Assembly (NCBI GenBank): GCA_002633025.1
Contig: NMRB01000485.1
Location: 89,772-153,771, forward strand
Source: Notospermus geniculatus
Taxonomy: Eukaryota; Nemertea; Pilidiophora; Heteronemertea; Lineidae
Reading direction: 5' to 3'
Length of the DNA stretch: 64,000 bases
Position 1 is the stretch's first letter; every line of letters begins with the position of its first letter. The position numbers and the translations under genes were made by a program. Positions 10,080 through 20,640 of the stretch are shown piece by piece. Below the pieces are notes generated by a model. That model did no database searches. It saw nothing but the letters and a program-made list of their open reading frames with translations, and was not told the origin of the DNA.

Positions 10080-10205
10080 AGTCTTTTCTAGAGTTTCAGA
10101 TTGTAAAGTTCCACTTGAAAAAGACCCCGGTTGGGGTCAAAAATTCGTGAATTCTTGAGATTGACTTCTTGCTTATTATCATTTTGTGTGTCAATTTTGT
10201 GCTAT
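10080..10205 (+). repeat. Dispersed repeat with GACCCCGGTTGGGGTC hairpin
   Basis: The block TCTAGAGTTTCAGATTGTAA then GACCCCGGTTGGGGTC is repeated almost exactly at 23563-23700. Diverged pieces are in reverse orientation at 29925-30030 and 41850-41885. The central hairpin is the best conserved part. Confidence 0.8.
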
Positions 10206-10551
10206 TCTGTATCTTGGTTGTCTCTACTTGCATGTGTTGCATGAGGCATGACGTTTGTTCATTTAAATAATAACATGAATTATTGAGTTATTGACATTGA
10301 ATTATAAACTGCCTTTCATGCGACAGATGTGTACCACAATATCTTGTCCCGTAGATAAAATACATGAACTCATATAATTTATAAAATGGTTGCATCCTCC
10401 ATGTGTCCTCGCAGCTGGAGCGTTTTCTCGGTAATCTCTTCTCCATCCGGGCAGGTAGGCCTATACATACATTTTACTAATTACTTGTCCAACTGACCGT
10501 TTACTAGATACATGTATTAGGCCCCGTATATCCATAGAGTGTTCCCTTCTA

Positions 10552-10660
10552 ACAGGTGTAACGTTTTTCAGTGTGGCCGTTTTTCTGTGTGATTCCCATT
10601 GTTCGGAACACACTGGGAAACGGACTCGCTCTTTCTCTGTGTGTCGCCCATTGTCAAGAT
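10552..10660. repeat. MITE left part (AGGTGTAACGTTTTTCAGTG), full copy at 42872-43051
   Basis: The sequence matches the complete element at 42872-43051 up to the CCCATTGTCAAG block, then stops. It marks the edge of the duplicated GPCR unit. Confidence 0.75.
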
Positions 10661-10831
10661 AAGTCGTCCGCCTTCTGAACTACTTCAGTGTATGGTATTT
10701 CTTTGCACGGGATGGGATTGGTGTTAAATATTTAGGGCTTGTTTTACTCGGCACGATTGTGCGAAGACGTGATGGCGCGATAACGCGATGGTGTGAAATT
10801 CAAGCAACCGCCAGGTTTCTTACAGCGTACA

Positions 10832-11435
10832 GATACCTTGCCAAAGTCGGCCATTTTTCCCAGAGGGTAATAACAAACACTGAATGTACAGTGCATGTAC
10901 ACCATTGATGCACAGCATGTTTTAAAATCTGCAAAAACATAAAAACTTGCCATGGAAATGTCTCACATAATATGTACTGAACCTTGGCTTACTTTTGGCA
11001 AAATACTAATTCAGAAAAGAAAAAACAGACTTTTATTGCTTAACCAACTTTGGGCCCAGGTTTATGAATCGTCATGTTTCACACTGTGTGATAGGAGCCT
11101 GGAAACCTGGAGCTGAGGTTTGTCCTGAGCAGAGCATAATAAAAGTCTTTAAAAAATTTTTGTGTGAAATATCTGCACAAATTTCGGCCTGGGCACATGC
11201 ATCACATATGTAGCATTGCTGAGCAGGTGTTCATTTTGGAACTTTTCATGGAAGTTTTGTGTAATTGCATATTTTAAAACATGGTATACATCAATTGTGT
11301 ACATTCACTGTGCATTCAGTGTTTGTTATTACCCTCGGGGGGGAAATGGCCAACTTTGGCAAGGTATCTATGTTTAATAAACATAGATACCTTGCCAAAG
11401 TCGGCCATTTTCCCCCCGAGGGTAATAACAAATAT
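10832..11435. repeat. Fold-back element with ATACCTTGCCAAAGTCGGCC arms
   Basis: The left arm reads GATACCTTGCCAAAGTCGGC and CAGAGGGTAATAACAAACAC. The right end carries the inverse, followed by an extra mirrored arm that makes a palindrome at 11325-11432. It shares its interior (CAGCATGTTTTAAAAT, CAAAAACATAAAA) with 52160-52690. It interrupts the flank shared by GPCR copies A and C, so it inserted after that duplication or was lost from C. Confidence 0.75.
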
Positions 11436-12082
11436 AAAATGTGTAATGATACATTATGCGGCAAGAGGTGCTAGCATGCAAAACGAACTGCTACCGAGCA
11501 GTTAATTTAATGCCGGGGTGACTTTATAAGCCTACCAGAGTTGGCGGCGAGTGTTCGGCTAGCTTTAATGACTGCACGGATCCTAAATGTTGTAGTAATA
11601 ATGTATTGTCTGCTTGCCTGTAGGAGTGGGATTTATTTTGCTACAAAACGCCAAAAGGCATTTTCTCTCGAGATTTTGAAAGGGAAAAGTAGAAATTGGA
11701 AGACTTTTCAAAAATTCTAAAAAAGCGATTTTATGCAATGTCATTATTCTCTTAATTCATTATTGATTTTTATCTAAACACTATGGTTCTATGCACAACA
11801 TGTTGCCACAATAAATTAGGTTTCTCAGATATTTATGAAAACCTGGTGTCCTTTTACTTTACTACAGGAGTGTACGTTTTAACCGTCGATCACTTACACA
11901 TTTCTATGCACAAAATGTTTTAGTGCTGTCTGTTTTTATTCATATCTCAGCATCTACATGTACATGTACATGTATTCTATATTTCTCCTGCATGTCTACG
12001 ACGAGGTCTAAATAAATAAATAAACAAAATGCATGCATGGGTCATTAGCATAAATCACGATGCGCGCGGAACAATCTGTCAT

Positions 12083-13092
12083 TTATTTCAACTTTTTTGC
12101 AGAAACATACTTCCTGGCATCCTGCCGAAATTTTCGCAAGGAAAATATGTACAGATATGTGTTCAATGCATAGTTGCAGGACGCAAAGTTACGAGTGACG
12201 GTCGAACTTAATCGCTGTAATGCAGTTGTTAGTGGCGTAACTTCCCACGGGAAGGTGTTCCACAGTGCAGTCCACACAATTCTTCTTAATACAATCGGCA
12301 GCTTAAAAACAACAAACGCAGACGACACTATGATTAACATCGGAATAATTTCACTGTCTGATTGGTTCTTCTGAGATGTCAAATCTCGCCGGCGCCGCCT
12401 GCGGACTTTTAAAACAAATATAATCCCACAGTTACTGGTAATGAGAACGATGACAAGAAGAGAGAAGTCAAATACGGACATTGCATTGTCGATGACGGTT
12501 GACAGGTCGTCATTAAAATGAAACGGACAGAGCCACCCTTGATATTTTTGCTGCCGCTCCCGAAAAAGAACCAAAGGGAGCAAAATCAAGGCGAGAATAA
12601 CGTAGAGACTGACAACCACACGTTTAGCCTTGTCAACGCCCCACCACTTTTTGCTTTCAACGGAAACAGCAACGCGGTAAAGCGTTCCACGGACATAACT
12701 TGAAGCATTGATGCAGACACCAAAAGGCTGTAGTAGAGCCAAAATACGTATTGGGCGCAAATCAACCTAAAACTGTCCAATTTTCTGATGTCGTAAATTT
12801 TGATGGAGATTATGGTCTGCTGTAGTATCCCCAGAATAAGATACATAGAATCTGAAACAGCCAACCCCTTCATGTACACACATGCGGACTGATATCTGTA
12901 TTTCGGTAGAGAGAGAATTTTGAGCGACAAAATATTCCCACCGACACCTAGAAGAATGAGTATTGGTTGAAAGTAAGCTTCAATGATAGCGCTGAGTGTA
13001 TTGAAAATTCGGACATCTTCGTTGACACCTGTTGACTGTGAAAAATTCGTCATAACGTCGATCAGCAGGAGGGGGGAATATATATGTAACAC
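12083..13092 (-). pseudogene. Tandem GPCR copy A, 1-nt frameshift
   Basis: This is a class A receptor closely similar to copies B and C. The N-terminal part, from TM1 with GGNILSLKI through SVERF, reads in one frame, and TM4 to TM7 (LNTYLYIFSLRKF) read in another. Comparison with B and C shows one base missing at about 12645-12652, inside the FPLKAK segment just after TM3. The rest is well preserved, so this is either a very young pseudogene or an assembly error. The second frame runs to its own stop at 12083. Intracellular loop 3 has a run of Arg residues not seen in B. Confidence 0.8.
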
Positions 13093-13204
13093 AGTGACAG
13101 TATACCATTTATGACGTTGTAAACTCGTCCTTTTTCCGACGAATGGTGTACATTGAATCGATCCAGAAGTTGGGTTCGTAGTCTCGGTTGTAGTCTCGCT
13201 TGGC

Positions 13205-13260
13205 CAGACGCTACGGGCTCACCCCTTCGGTAAGTCACACTCCGCGTCTGGCTCTTTTAG
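13205..13260. repeat. Short hairpin (GCCAGACGC / GCGTCTGGC)
   Basis: Inverted arms of 9-10 nt are separated by about 33 nt in the 5' flank of GPCR copy A. The hairpin is not present in the flanks of B or C. Confidence 0.5.
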
Positions 13261-13469
13261 AGATTAACAGTCGTGAAGACCGTGTGGTGGCAGCACTTCT
13301 CACTTCGCTTTAGTTTCGCGGAATTTCCGAGTGAGAAAGCGTGGTGATTGGCTGGGGAGCCCAGTGAGTGCCGTCTAGTTGTGATACCGGCTTTTGAGCC
13401 CCAGAAGTGCCAGTGTGAGGGAGATACACACTGGATACACACTGGGGCCGAGTCCCGATTGAAACAGTT

Positions 13470-13545
13470 GGAACAAATCCACGTTGGAGCTGTCAGTCAG
13501 TTGACCAATAGGTGTCACTACGGCCCAATATATTAACTGTAGTGG
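13470..13545 (-). promoter_or_regulatory. Conserved block upstream of GPCR A, with CCAAT motif
   Basis: The plus strand reads GTCAGTCAGTTGACCAATAG then GTGTCACTACGGCCCAAT. The same block occurs about 400 nt upstream of copies A, B and C, and more diverged at about 25390-25440 and 62500-62535. It may be a promoter element carried with the duplications, or a piece of a dispersed repeat. Position and the CCAAT motif favour the first reading, and the distant copies favour the second. Confidence 0.35.
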
Positions 13546-13613
13546 ATGCATTAATGGTTGATTGAGCACCAATAAGGAGAATTTTACATTGAATCGAACC
13601 GTTAGAACAAGTC

Positions 13614-13816
13614 CAGCAACATCTAACTACGACCCAATGGAATGCGGAAGTCATGTAATGTGGCAGAGCTTTGCGGTTTTTAATCATGCCTGTCGACCTG
13701 ATTGTTCGTTCTGTGCACCGGTTATGCAAGAGCCGCGTGTGATTAAAGGTCCGCAGAAAATCCAACTATCAATTTCCTAACTGACGCATTCCATTGGGTC
13801 AAAGTTAGATGTTGCC
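13614..13816. repeat. MITE in the unit A flank
   Basis: Inverted arms AGCAACATCTAACTACGACC and GGGTCAAAGTTAGATGTTGC enclose about 200 nt. The element is absent from the matching positions in units B and C. Confidence 0.75.
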
Positions 13817-13824
13817 AGTGTAAA

Positions 13825-14385
13825 GTTTTTCACTGTTTCCGTGTGTCAGTGTTCCCCCTATTGTTCTGAAAACACTGGCAAATAGATCGACACGTTTCTC
13901 TGCACTGTAAAAAATGGAATAGTCCCCGCGGGTACATTTTCCCAATGGGTAATATTTGCTCAAAAGCGCCGGTCAATATTACCTATCCGTGGTATTCTCA
14001 GGCGCCTTCCTTATTATTGGAGGTAATGTTTACCTGGAACCGTGGGTAAAACTGGGGACAAACTTACTACCTATATTCCCGTAGGTAAATTGGTAGTAAG
14101 CTTGTCCCCAGTTTTACCCACGGTTCCAGGTAAACATTACCCCCTATAGTAAGGAAGGTGCCTGAGAATACCCACGGATAGGTAATATTGACCTGCGCTT
14201 TTGAGCAAATATTACCCTTTTCTGTGGTAAAATCGAAATTGCCGATGGCATTGGTAAAATTTACCCGCGGGGACTATTCCATTTTTTACAGTGTGTGTGT
14301 CCTCCATTGTCGAGTCGCAGCTTATTCCGTCAGACAATAGCAGGGGAACACTCACAGATGGGGAACGCTCAAAAACGTTACACCG
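13825..14385. mobile_element. AGGTGTAAC-family MITE split by a second MITE
   Basis: The outer element resembles 42872-43051, with TTTTTCACTG and ACACTGGCAAAT on the left and CATTGTCGAGTCGCAGCTTA and GTTACACC on the right. It is interrupted at 13903-14293 by an unrelated palindromic element. The continuous copy at 42872 serves as the empty site. Confidence 0.8.
13903..14293. mobile_element. 391-bp palindromic MITE (CACTGTAAAAAATGGAATAG)
   Basis: The arms of about 190 nt are nearly perfect reverse complements from CACTGTAAAAAATGG to CCATTTTTTACAGTG. It is nested in another MITE. High arm identity suggests recent activity. Confidence 0.92.
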
Positions 14386-14967
14386 GGCTTTATTTTCCTG
14401 CCGTCTTTTTGCGATAAGCGCGGCCGGCTGCTCCTATTCCGGAATACAACGAATGGAATTTCTCTCTTTAATGCTACTCTCAGTGTTAACCGAATCACTC
14501 AGCATGTCTTTTGTACTGTACAATAGTCTTCCTGTATTAGCGGGAACAGAGGTTGCTGATGCATTTATTTGCTTTCTTCCTGGGAGAAAAAAACTAATCA
14601 AGCATCATGGCAACGCGTTATATACGATCCCTAATTTCCAAACGCTGCTGAAAAAGTTTACTTTACTAGTATAAATATCGGGTGACATTACATGAAGTTT
14701 CAATTGGCCTATGCTCGTTGTTACAGCATCGATAGGGCCGGTCAGTCGGTCGATCAGCCGCCTCAAAAAATACTGTGTGCCAATACAGAAATGACCGAAG
14801 AGTCGGAGCATGCAGCGCACCTGTCGCCGGCCTACTTAACTACAATGGATAAGTAGTGTGACCTCTCGCTGGGCTTTACGGGTTTGACACGGGTCTGGAA
14901 AAACACGGGTATTTTGAACAGGTGTAACCGTAGCTATTAGCACAGATCACGATGCGCGAATAATCTT

Positions 14968-15999
14968 TCATTTTTTTTCAACTTTTTTGCAGAAACATAC
15001 TTCCCTGGCGTCCTGCCGAAATTTTCGCAAGGAAAATATGTACAGATATGTATTTAATGCATAGTTGCAGGACGAAACGTTATTAGTGAGGGTCACACAT
15101 AATCGTTGTATTGCAGTTGTTAGTGGCGTAACTTCCCATGCGAAGGCTTCCCACAGTGCATTCCATATAATTCTTCTTAATACAATCGGTAGCTTAAAAA
15201 CAAGAAACGCAGACGACACTATGATTAACATCGGAATAATTTCGCTGTCTGATTGGTTCTTCTGAGATGTCAAATCTCGCCGGTGCTGCCGGCCGACTTT
15301 TAAAACAAGTATAATCCCACAGTTACTTATTGTGAGAACGGTGAAAGGCAGGTAGAAGTCAAGCACTGAAATTACATTTTCGAAGAGGATTGACAGGTCG
15401 CCACTAAAATGAAACGGACAGAGCCACCCTTGATATTTTTGCCGCCGCTCCCGAAAAAAATTCAGAGGGAACAAAATCAAGGCAAGAATTGAGTAGATAC
15501 TGGTTACGACACGCCTAGCCTTGTCAACGCCCCACCATGTTTTTGCTTTCAACGGAAACAGCAAGGCGGTAAAACGTTCCACTGACATAACTTGAAGCAT
15601 TGATGCAGACACCAAAAGGCTGTAGTAGAGCCAAAATACGTATTGGGCGCAAATCAACCTAAAACTGTCCAACTTTCTGAGGTCGTAAATTTTGATGGAG
15701 ATTATGGTCCTCTGTAATATCCCAAGGATAAGATACATGGAATCTGAAACAGCCAACCCCTTCATGTACACACACGCGGACTGATGTTTGTACTTTGGTA
15801 GAGAGAGAATTTTGAGCGACAAAATATTCCCAACGACACCAAGAAGAATGAGTATTGGTTGAAAGTAAGCTTCAACGATAGCGCTAATTCTATTGAAAAT
15901 TTGGACATCTTTGTTGGCACCAGCTGTTGACTGTGAAAAATTCGTCATAACGTCGATCAGTAGAAGGGCAAAAGAAATACACATGTATATGTAAAACAA
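14968..15999 (-). CDS. Tandem GPCR copy B, intact orphan class A receptor
   Basis: A single-exon 343-codon frame encodes a seven-TM receptor expected at the plasma membrane. TM1 has VVGNILSLKI (55-64) and TM2 has LAVSDSMYL (82-90). The TM3 Cys is residue 117, and SVERF (139-143) replaces DRY. Extracellular loop 2 supplies the partner Cys in WLCPF. TM6 has FKLPIVL without the CWxP Trp. TM7 has ALNTYLYIF in place of NPxxY and is followed by a basic helix 8. The start may be Met18, just before NFSQST, a plausible N-glycosylated extracellular tail. Copies A and C share most residues, so the receptors arose by recent tandem duplication. The ligand is unknown. It is the only fully open copy of the three. 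Confidence 0.87.
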   Translation of the reverse strand: MFYIYMCISFALLLIDVMTNFSQSTAGANKDVQIFNRISAIVEAYFQPILILLGVVGNILSLKILSLPKYKHQSACVYMKGLAVSDSMYLILGILQRTIISIKIYDLRKLDSFRLICAQYVFWLYYSLLVSASMLQVMSVERFTALLFPLKAKTWWGVDKARRVVTSIYSILALILFPLNFFRERRQKYQGWLCPFHFSGDLSILFENVISVLDFYLPFTVLTISNCGIILVLKVGRQHRRDLTSQKNQSDSEIIPMLIIVSSAFLVFKLPIVLRRIIWNALWEAFAWEVTPLTTAIQRLCVTLTNNVSSCNYALNTYLYIFSLRKFRQDAREVCFCKKVEKK

Positions 16000-16159
16000 C
16001 GACAGTATTATAACCGTGTAAACTCGTCCGTTTCCCGACGAATGGCGTACATTGAATCAATCCAGAAGTTGCATACAGTCGCAGATATGGCTTGCGTCAG
16101 TGTAACTGCGCCATATCACCGCCGGTTAAACAATCGATGCATTTTTTTCTTTGTAGACA

Positions 16160-16260
16160 CCAGTAAGCCCGATTGAAACAGTTGGAACAGATACACGTCG
16201 GAGCTTTCAGTCAGTTGACCAATAGGTGTCACTACGGCCCAATATATTCACTGTAGTGGA
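16160..16260 (-). promoter_or_regulatory. Conserved block upstream of GPCR B, with CCAAT motif
   Basis: The same CAGTCAGTTGACCAATAGGT block as upstream of copies A and C, at a comparable distance from the coding start. It may be a shared promoter or duplicated repeat DNA. Confidence 0.35.
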
Positions 16261-16310
16261 CCCATTCATGGTTGATTGAGCACCATTTTACGGTAGGGGA
16301 ATTTTATATT

Positions 16311-16548
16311 CGAGAGGTTAAGAAACTGGACCCATGTTCCCGAAGCCGTCGTAAGGTTAACGATGTCGTTCGCTATGCATTTTCCCAGTTTTAACGACAT
16401 CGTTAACCTAACGGCCGCTTCGGGAACATGGGCCCTGCTCCGTTAACGATAACACTAACGCTAACGCTATTTCTGACGTACATTTGCAATGTAAAAAATA
16501 ACGTCAGCGTTAGTGTTACCGTTAGCGGAACGATTTCTTAACCTCTCG
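16311..16548. mobile_element. Nested fold-back insertion in unit B
   Basis: The outer arms are CGAGAGGTTAAGAAA and TTTCTTAACCTCTCG. Inside the left side sits a second palindrome with CCATGTTCCCGAAGC arms. Units A and C are continuous at this site, so the element inserted after the duplication. Confidence 0.8.
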
Positions 16549-16830
16549 ATTGAATTGGGCCGTTAGAACATACTTTACTGTCGTCTTTTTGCGATGAGCG
16601 CGGCTGACTGTTTCTATTCCAGTATGAAACGATGGAAATTCTTCTTTTTAATGCTACTCTCAGTGTTAACTCAGTCACTCCGCACGCCTGAGGCGGGAAC
16701 AGAGGTTGGTGTTATTTTCCTTCATCCTATGAGAAAAAAAAACTAATCGGGTAGGCCTATCACCATAATGCGTTATCCGATCCCTAATTTCCAACCTACC
16801 TGTGTGCATTTCAAACGCTGCTAAAAAATA

Positions 16831-17214
16831 CTCTGGTTTCGTGTTTTTAACACACCGTTCAGATATTCAAAGCGAGTACTGAACGCGCCGCCCCTGCATA
16901 GGTACACAAATTGACAAAGGGTCTTTTCAGTTCATTCACCACAGATGACCAATCGCTAGGCCGCACGGTGTCTGCACCGCTCGAGACGTCTAGGCCTTTT
17001 CGGGCTATCTAGTCCACATGGTCAATTTCAAACACAAGTCATTCTTTAGTCAGTGATCAGTTACAACATACGGTCAACTAAATTCAATCCTCCCTGCCCT
17101 ATTTCTACCCTGACCTTTTACTCCAAGAGGCCTATTGTCATACTCAATGCATATTACGATGGAGGCGGTCTCACCACCTTGTAATGAAGGTGTGTTAAAA
17201 ACACGAAACCAGAG
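16831..17214. mobile_element. 384-bp TIR element in unit B with TA duplication
   Basis: The termini CTCTGGTTTCGTGTTTTTAA and TTAAAAACACGAAACCAGAG are inverted and flanked by TA on each side. Units A and C lack it at the matching GCTGAAAAA site. The TA duplication places it with the Tc1/mariner-type MITEs. Confidence 0.85.
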
Positions 17215-17341
17215 TACTTCACTAGAAAATATCAGGTGACATTTACATGCAGCTTCAGTTGGCCTATTCTCGTTGTTACAACATCGATAGGGCCGGTCAG
17301 TCGTTAAAACAGAAATACTACGGAGGTTGAGATCAGCAACT

Positions 17342-17856
17342 CCACCCTGTCAAGAGAGACTGCAGTATCTGACTTTTTCACCAAATTGAGATGAACACAC
17401 TTTTGGGCTTGGCTGCATCAGCGCCACCTATTGGAAATATCAAACCTCATGATCAGGGTTTGCAAACCCATAAAAACACCATGTGCAATCATGCAGTATC
17501 TGAAGACATGGGGTGGGATGTCAGGACAGAGTGCAGTATCTGTAACTTACTGCAGTCTGACCTGACACAGTCTCAGAGGCCTAGTTGCTGCCCTATCTAT
17601 TACCTAGGTCACTCCAGCGGTCATGATTCTTATACTTCCCACATAAAAGGTTACTTTCCTCCCCTGAATCCAGGTATAACATTAACTCCACAAACCAGAG
17701 GAAAACCTTTCGGGCGTTTTTTCACGAAATGGCGATTTTGTAGATACTGCAGTCTCTCTTGACCACTCCACAAACGAGAGGAAAACCTTTCGGGCCATTT
17801 TTCTCAAAAGGACAATTTTGTAGATACACCTACTGCAGGCTTTCTTGATAGGGCAG
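17342..17856. mobile_element. Insertion of about 510 bp in unit B (CCCTGTCAAGAGAGACTGCAG ends)
   Basis: It interrupts GATCAGCAACTTATCACGGA, which is continuous in unit C at 23340-23365. The ends CCCTGTCAAGAGAGACTGCA and, inverted, CCCTATCAAGAAAGCCTGCA match with four differences. Inside, a unit of about 72 nt with GAGGAAAACCTTTCGGGC occurs twice in tandem (17692-17835). The open frame at 17391-17762 crosses it and is not taken as a gene. Confidence 0.75.
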
Positions 17857-19030
17857 ATTATCACAGATCCGTATACGTACGGGTCGCAAATGTGCACAAA
17901 ATTTGTCCTCGCTGACAGAATTCTATCCGTATAAGCATCCGTGAGAAGTTGCTTGTAGTATTTTTTCTACCAGACTCTCGCCTGTGTAACTAGCGCGAGA
18001 GGGTGGTGAAGCAAGACTATGACTTTGCCTCACAAAAATGGCTCTAGAATCAAAACAACTGAACCGAATGTGGAACCCGCACACTACCGTCACGACGTGG
18101 CGCTGCGAGCGTTTGTAACGAAGTCTCTGTTTTTCTAACGTTATTTCCATTTATTTCTGGCGTGAAAATAAACCATTTGTGTTGGTCGCCCAACAATAAA
18201 ACTTACATCATGTTGTAGCAGATGAAATTTTCTTTTAACCTCATTCCATTTTATCTTAAAATGAAGAGATGCAATGGCGATAAAAGCAACGTCTTTTGTG
18301 TCATTTTTCCTGTAGAAAAATGTACAGGCAATTTTTTCATGACGCAACGTCAGCACCTAACGTGACGTCAATTACACCTAAAATGACGTCAGTGACGTAA
18401 TTTCGGTACAAGCGCTCGCAGCGCCGACCTGTCGGTGAGCGGGTTCCCCATTGGACAACCTTGGTCTCATTTTGCTTCTAAGAAGATTCTCCATCCCTCC
18501 ATACCGATTATGTGGGTGCTAGTGAGGTGGAAGTATGTGGCGCGTTTTTAGGGGGTAGCCTGTTTACTAATAGTTATCAACTTGATGACGTATACGACAA
18601 CAGTTTTTGGGTTATTTTTCGCCTGTCAATCATATTTCACACTAGCTTTGAATAACCCACCCCACTTGCACAGCGTCAAATAACCTTCCGCAGGCCTTCA
18701 TAATAAAATTTTGCCTTCAAACCGCACAGAACGACCATTTCGGCACATATTTTTTGATTTGGGCATCTCATTTTTCTCTATGGCTTCCGTTACATCATCC
18801 TCGCACCCAGGGTCTTCACAACCGGCTCCCCTTCTCGCGCTTGGTTCAGACCCTGGCGACATCCGTGCCATTTTAGTGGGGAACCAGTGGAGCAATCGAC
18901 TCCGCCGAATTCAGCCAATCACAGCGAAGCTTCTATCCCGTCTTGGTCATTCCCAAAATGGCAGCTGTAAAATTTTCTCGATTCGCTGGCAAAATCGCTG
19001 AATTTCTGATTGTTCCTGAATAAACTTCGC
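17857..19030. other. No gene recognised; dispersed repeats
   Basis: Positions 18260-18450 share blocks (TAGAAAAATGT, GACCTGTCGG, CGGGTTCC) with 29750-29905. At 18910-18935 there is CAGCCAATCACAG, a possible CCAAT box. Long chance frames on both strands at 18698-19001 mirror each other and lack motifs. Confidence 0.45.
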
Positions 19031-19036
19031 GTCAAA

Positions 19037-19096
19037 ATGATTCTCACGGATTACCTAGATAACGAGTATACGTACCAGTGGGTTCAAAATACGAAG
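19037..19096 (+). CDS. Possible first coding exon
   Basis: An ATG opens MILTDYLDNEYTYQWVQNTK, followed directly by the donor-like GTAAGA. A CCAAT box lies about 120 nt upstream. I find no matching downstream exon and do not recognise the peptide. It may equally be chance. Confidence 0.2.
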
Positions 19097-19429
19097 GTAA
19101 GATCCATTTCGTGAATTTGGGGCAGCTATCATTCGACAGCGTACATAAATTATGGAATGAGATGCAATGCTACGAGACGTCGGAGACTGGTATCCGGTAC
19201 TTCGTTACACCTGATCTATGTGCAGACGTTGTGGCACTAGGCGCGATATCTGCCCACTGCATAGACTGGTACCCGATCCTAACTATTTTACATCGGGCTT
19301 TTGCATATGTTGGGACCGGGCGTGCCTACCGCCTTCGTGCCTCTGATTGGTCGGTGCTGGCGCAGGTGGTAAGTATGTGAACTATTATGTTGATAGATTT
19401 TCTATTTTTAACATGGAAAACCCCCGGCG

Positions 19430-19635
19430 TGATTGGTGAATTTCTTGGGTCAAAGGTCGGTCACCTTCTATCTGCATTCTGGTACGTCAGCCGTATTGAG
19501 AATTGAATAAATTTACATAATTTACATAAAATTTTCAAGTGACGTCACTGTCAGAATTCCTCCACAAATGGCGGCCACGACTGGTCCTACCATTCAAAAG
19601 CGACACCATCGGTAGGACCAGGTACTAGTCTACCC
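19430..19635 (+). repeat. Dispersed repeat, second copy of 5180-5430
   Basis: It shares CACCTTCTATCTGCATTC, CAAGTGACGTCACTG and CAGGTACTAGTCTA with the first copy. Confidence 0.7.
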
Positions 19636-19767
19636 ACTGCATTGCATGGTTTATTCGTGAATTACCAATGGCGAGTACAAATGAGGGACTGTCCCTTTGC
19701 TCCACTGAAATTGGGTGGATGTCCTCAGGGATTGAGGGAGCGTAAATGACCTGTGATTCTCCGGATG

Positions 19768-19887
19768 CCGTTACATAGAAGTATACGGTATACGAAAACG
19801 CCGGTTAACAATGGGTTCACAGTCGTGAATCCTCGGGAAGCCTTTGTTAACCTGCGTTTTCGTATACCGTATACTTCTATGTAACGG
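19768..19887. repeat. MITE with GTATACGAAAACGCCGGTTA arms, copy 2
   Basis: Inverted ends CCGTTACATAGAAGTATACG and CGTATACTTCTATGTAACGG. Very similar to 6342-6480. Confidence 0.85.
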
Positions 19888-19937
19888 AAGCCTAATGCGC
19901 TGAGCTCACTCCAAAGGTTTCACCTTCCACATAGCAT

Positions 19938-20031
19938 AGAGTTTTCGCAAAGCCCCCGAAACGCCAACGCGAACGTCTGTCCTTTTGTTCGGTTCTCTCT
20001 TTGTGGCATCCAACAATGGGTTTGGCGTTTA
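19938..20031. repeat. 130-bp MITE, right-truncated copy
   Basis: It matches the left two thirds of 35353-35482 and breaks off after GGGTTTGGCGTT. Confidence 0.75.
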
Positions 20032-20039
20032 CCTTCCAC

Positions 20040-20640
20040 ATACATGTATTAGTTCACGACGGCAGTCGGGAACGAATCGCAAACTCGTCGTTAGAAAAAT
20101 GACAAGACGTTGATGAAGCTGGTTGAACTTGATCCACTGAAAAATACGTCTCCGACGGAATGGGCCCTGTTTCGACGTCGTTGGTAGTTTATGACGTCAG
20201 ACGGCGTCTTTCTAGACGTGGATTGGTCAAATCGCCTGCTACAGAGTCTACTTTACGACGAGTTTACAACGAGTTTGCGACCAAATCAAACATGTTTGAT
20301 CTCGTAAACTCGTCGCAAAATAGTCGTCAACAGAAATCAGTCGTGAAGTCGCAAACTTGTCGTGAACGGATCGTGAACGCAAATTGTAGCTGATTCACCA
20401 GCTGTGATTTTTCGTCTTAACTCGTCGCAAACCCGTCGTGAACTATAGATGTGTACCGAAAATTGCGGACCATGTGACGTGACGCCGTAGTGCATGCAAC
20501 ACACATGCTGATGCATTGCGACGTCACTGACGCCATGTAAACATGGTCCGCAATTTATGGTACATGACTATAATCGTAAACTGATCGTAAACTCGTCTTA
20601 AAGTCGGTGGATCACCCGCATATGGTTAATTCATACTTCT
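20040..20640. repeat. Block of CTCGTCGCAAAC-type short repeats with an inserted palindrome
   Basis: Short strings such as AACTCGTCG, GTCGTGAAC and GACGAGTTT recur in both orientations, which makes a diffuse fold-back. A separate palindrome at about 20450-20575 (ACCGAAAATTGCGGACCATG arms) is inserted in it. Confidence 0.6.

Noticed and set aside
9707-10158. Overlapping frames of 60-147 codons on both strands
   Set aside because: They cover a MITE and a dispersed repeat, show no domain, and overlap each other in five frames.
18698-19001. Gene with frames on both strands
   Set aside because: The two frames mirror each other without splice sites or motifs. The composition is that of GC-rich flank.
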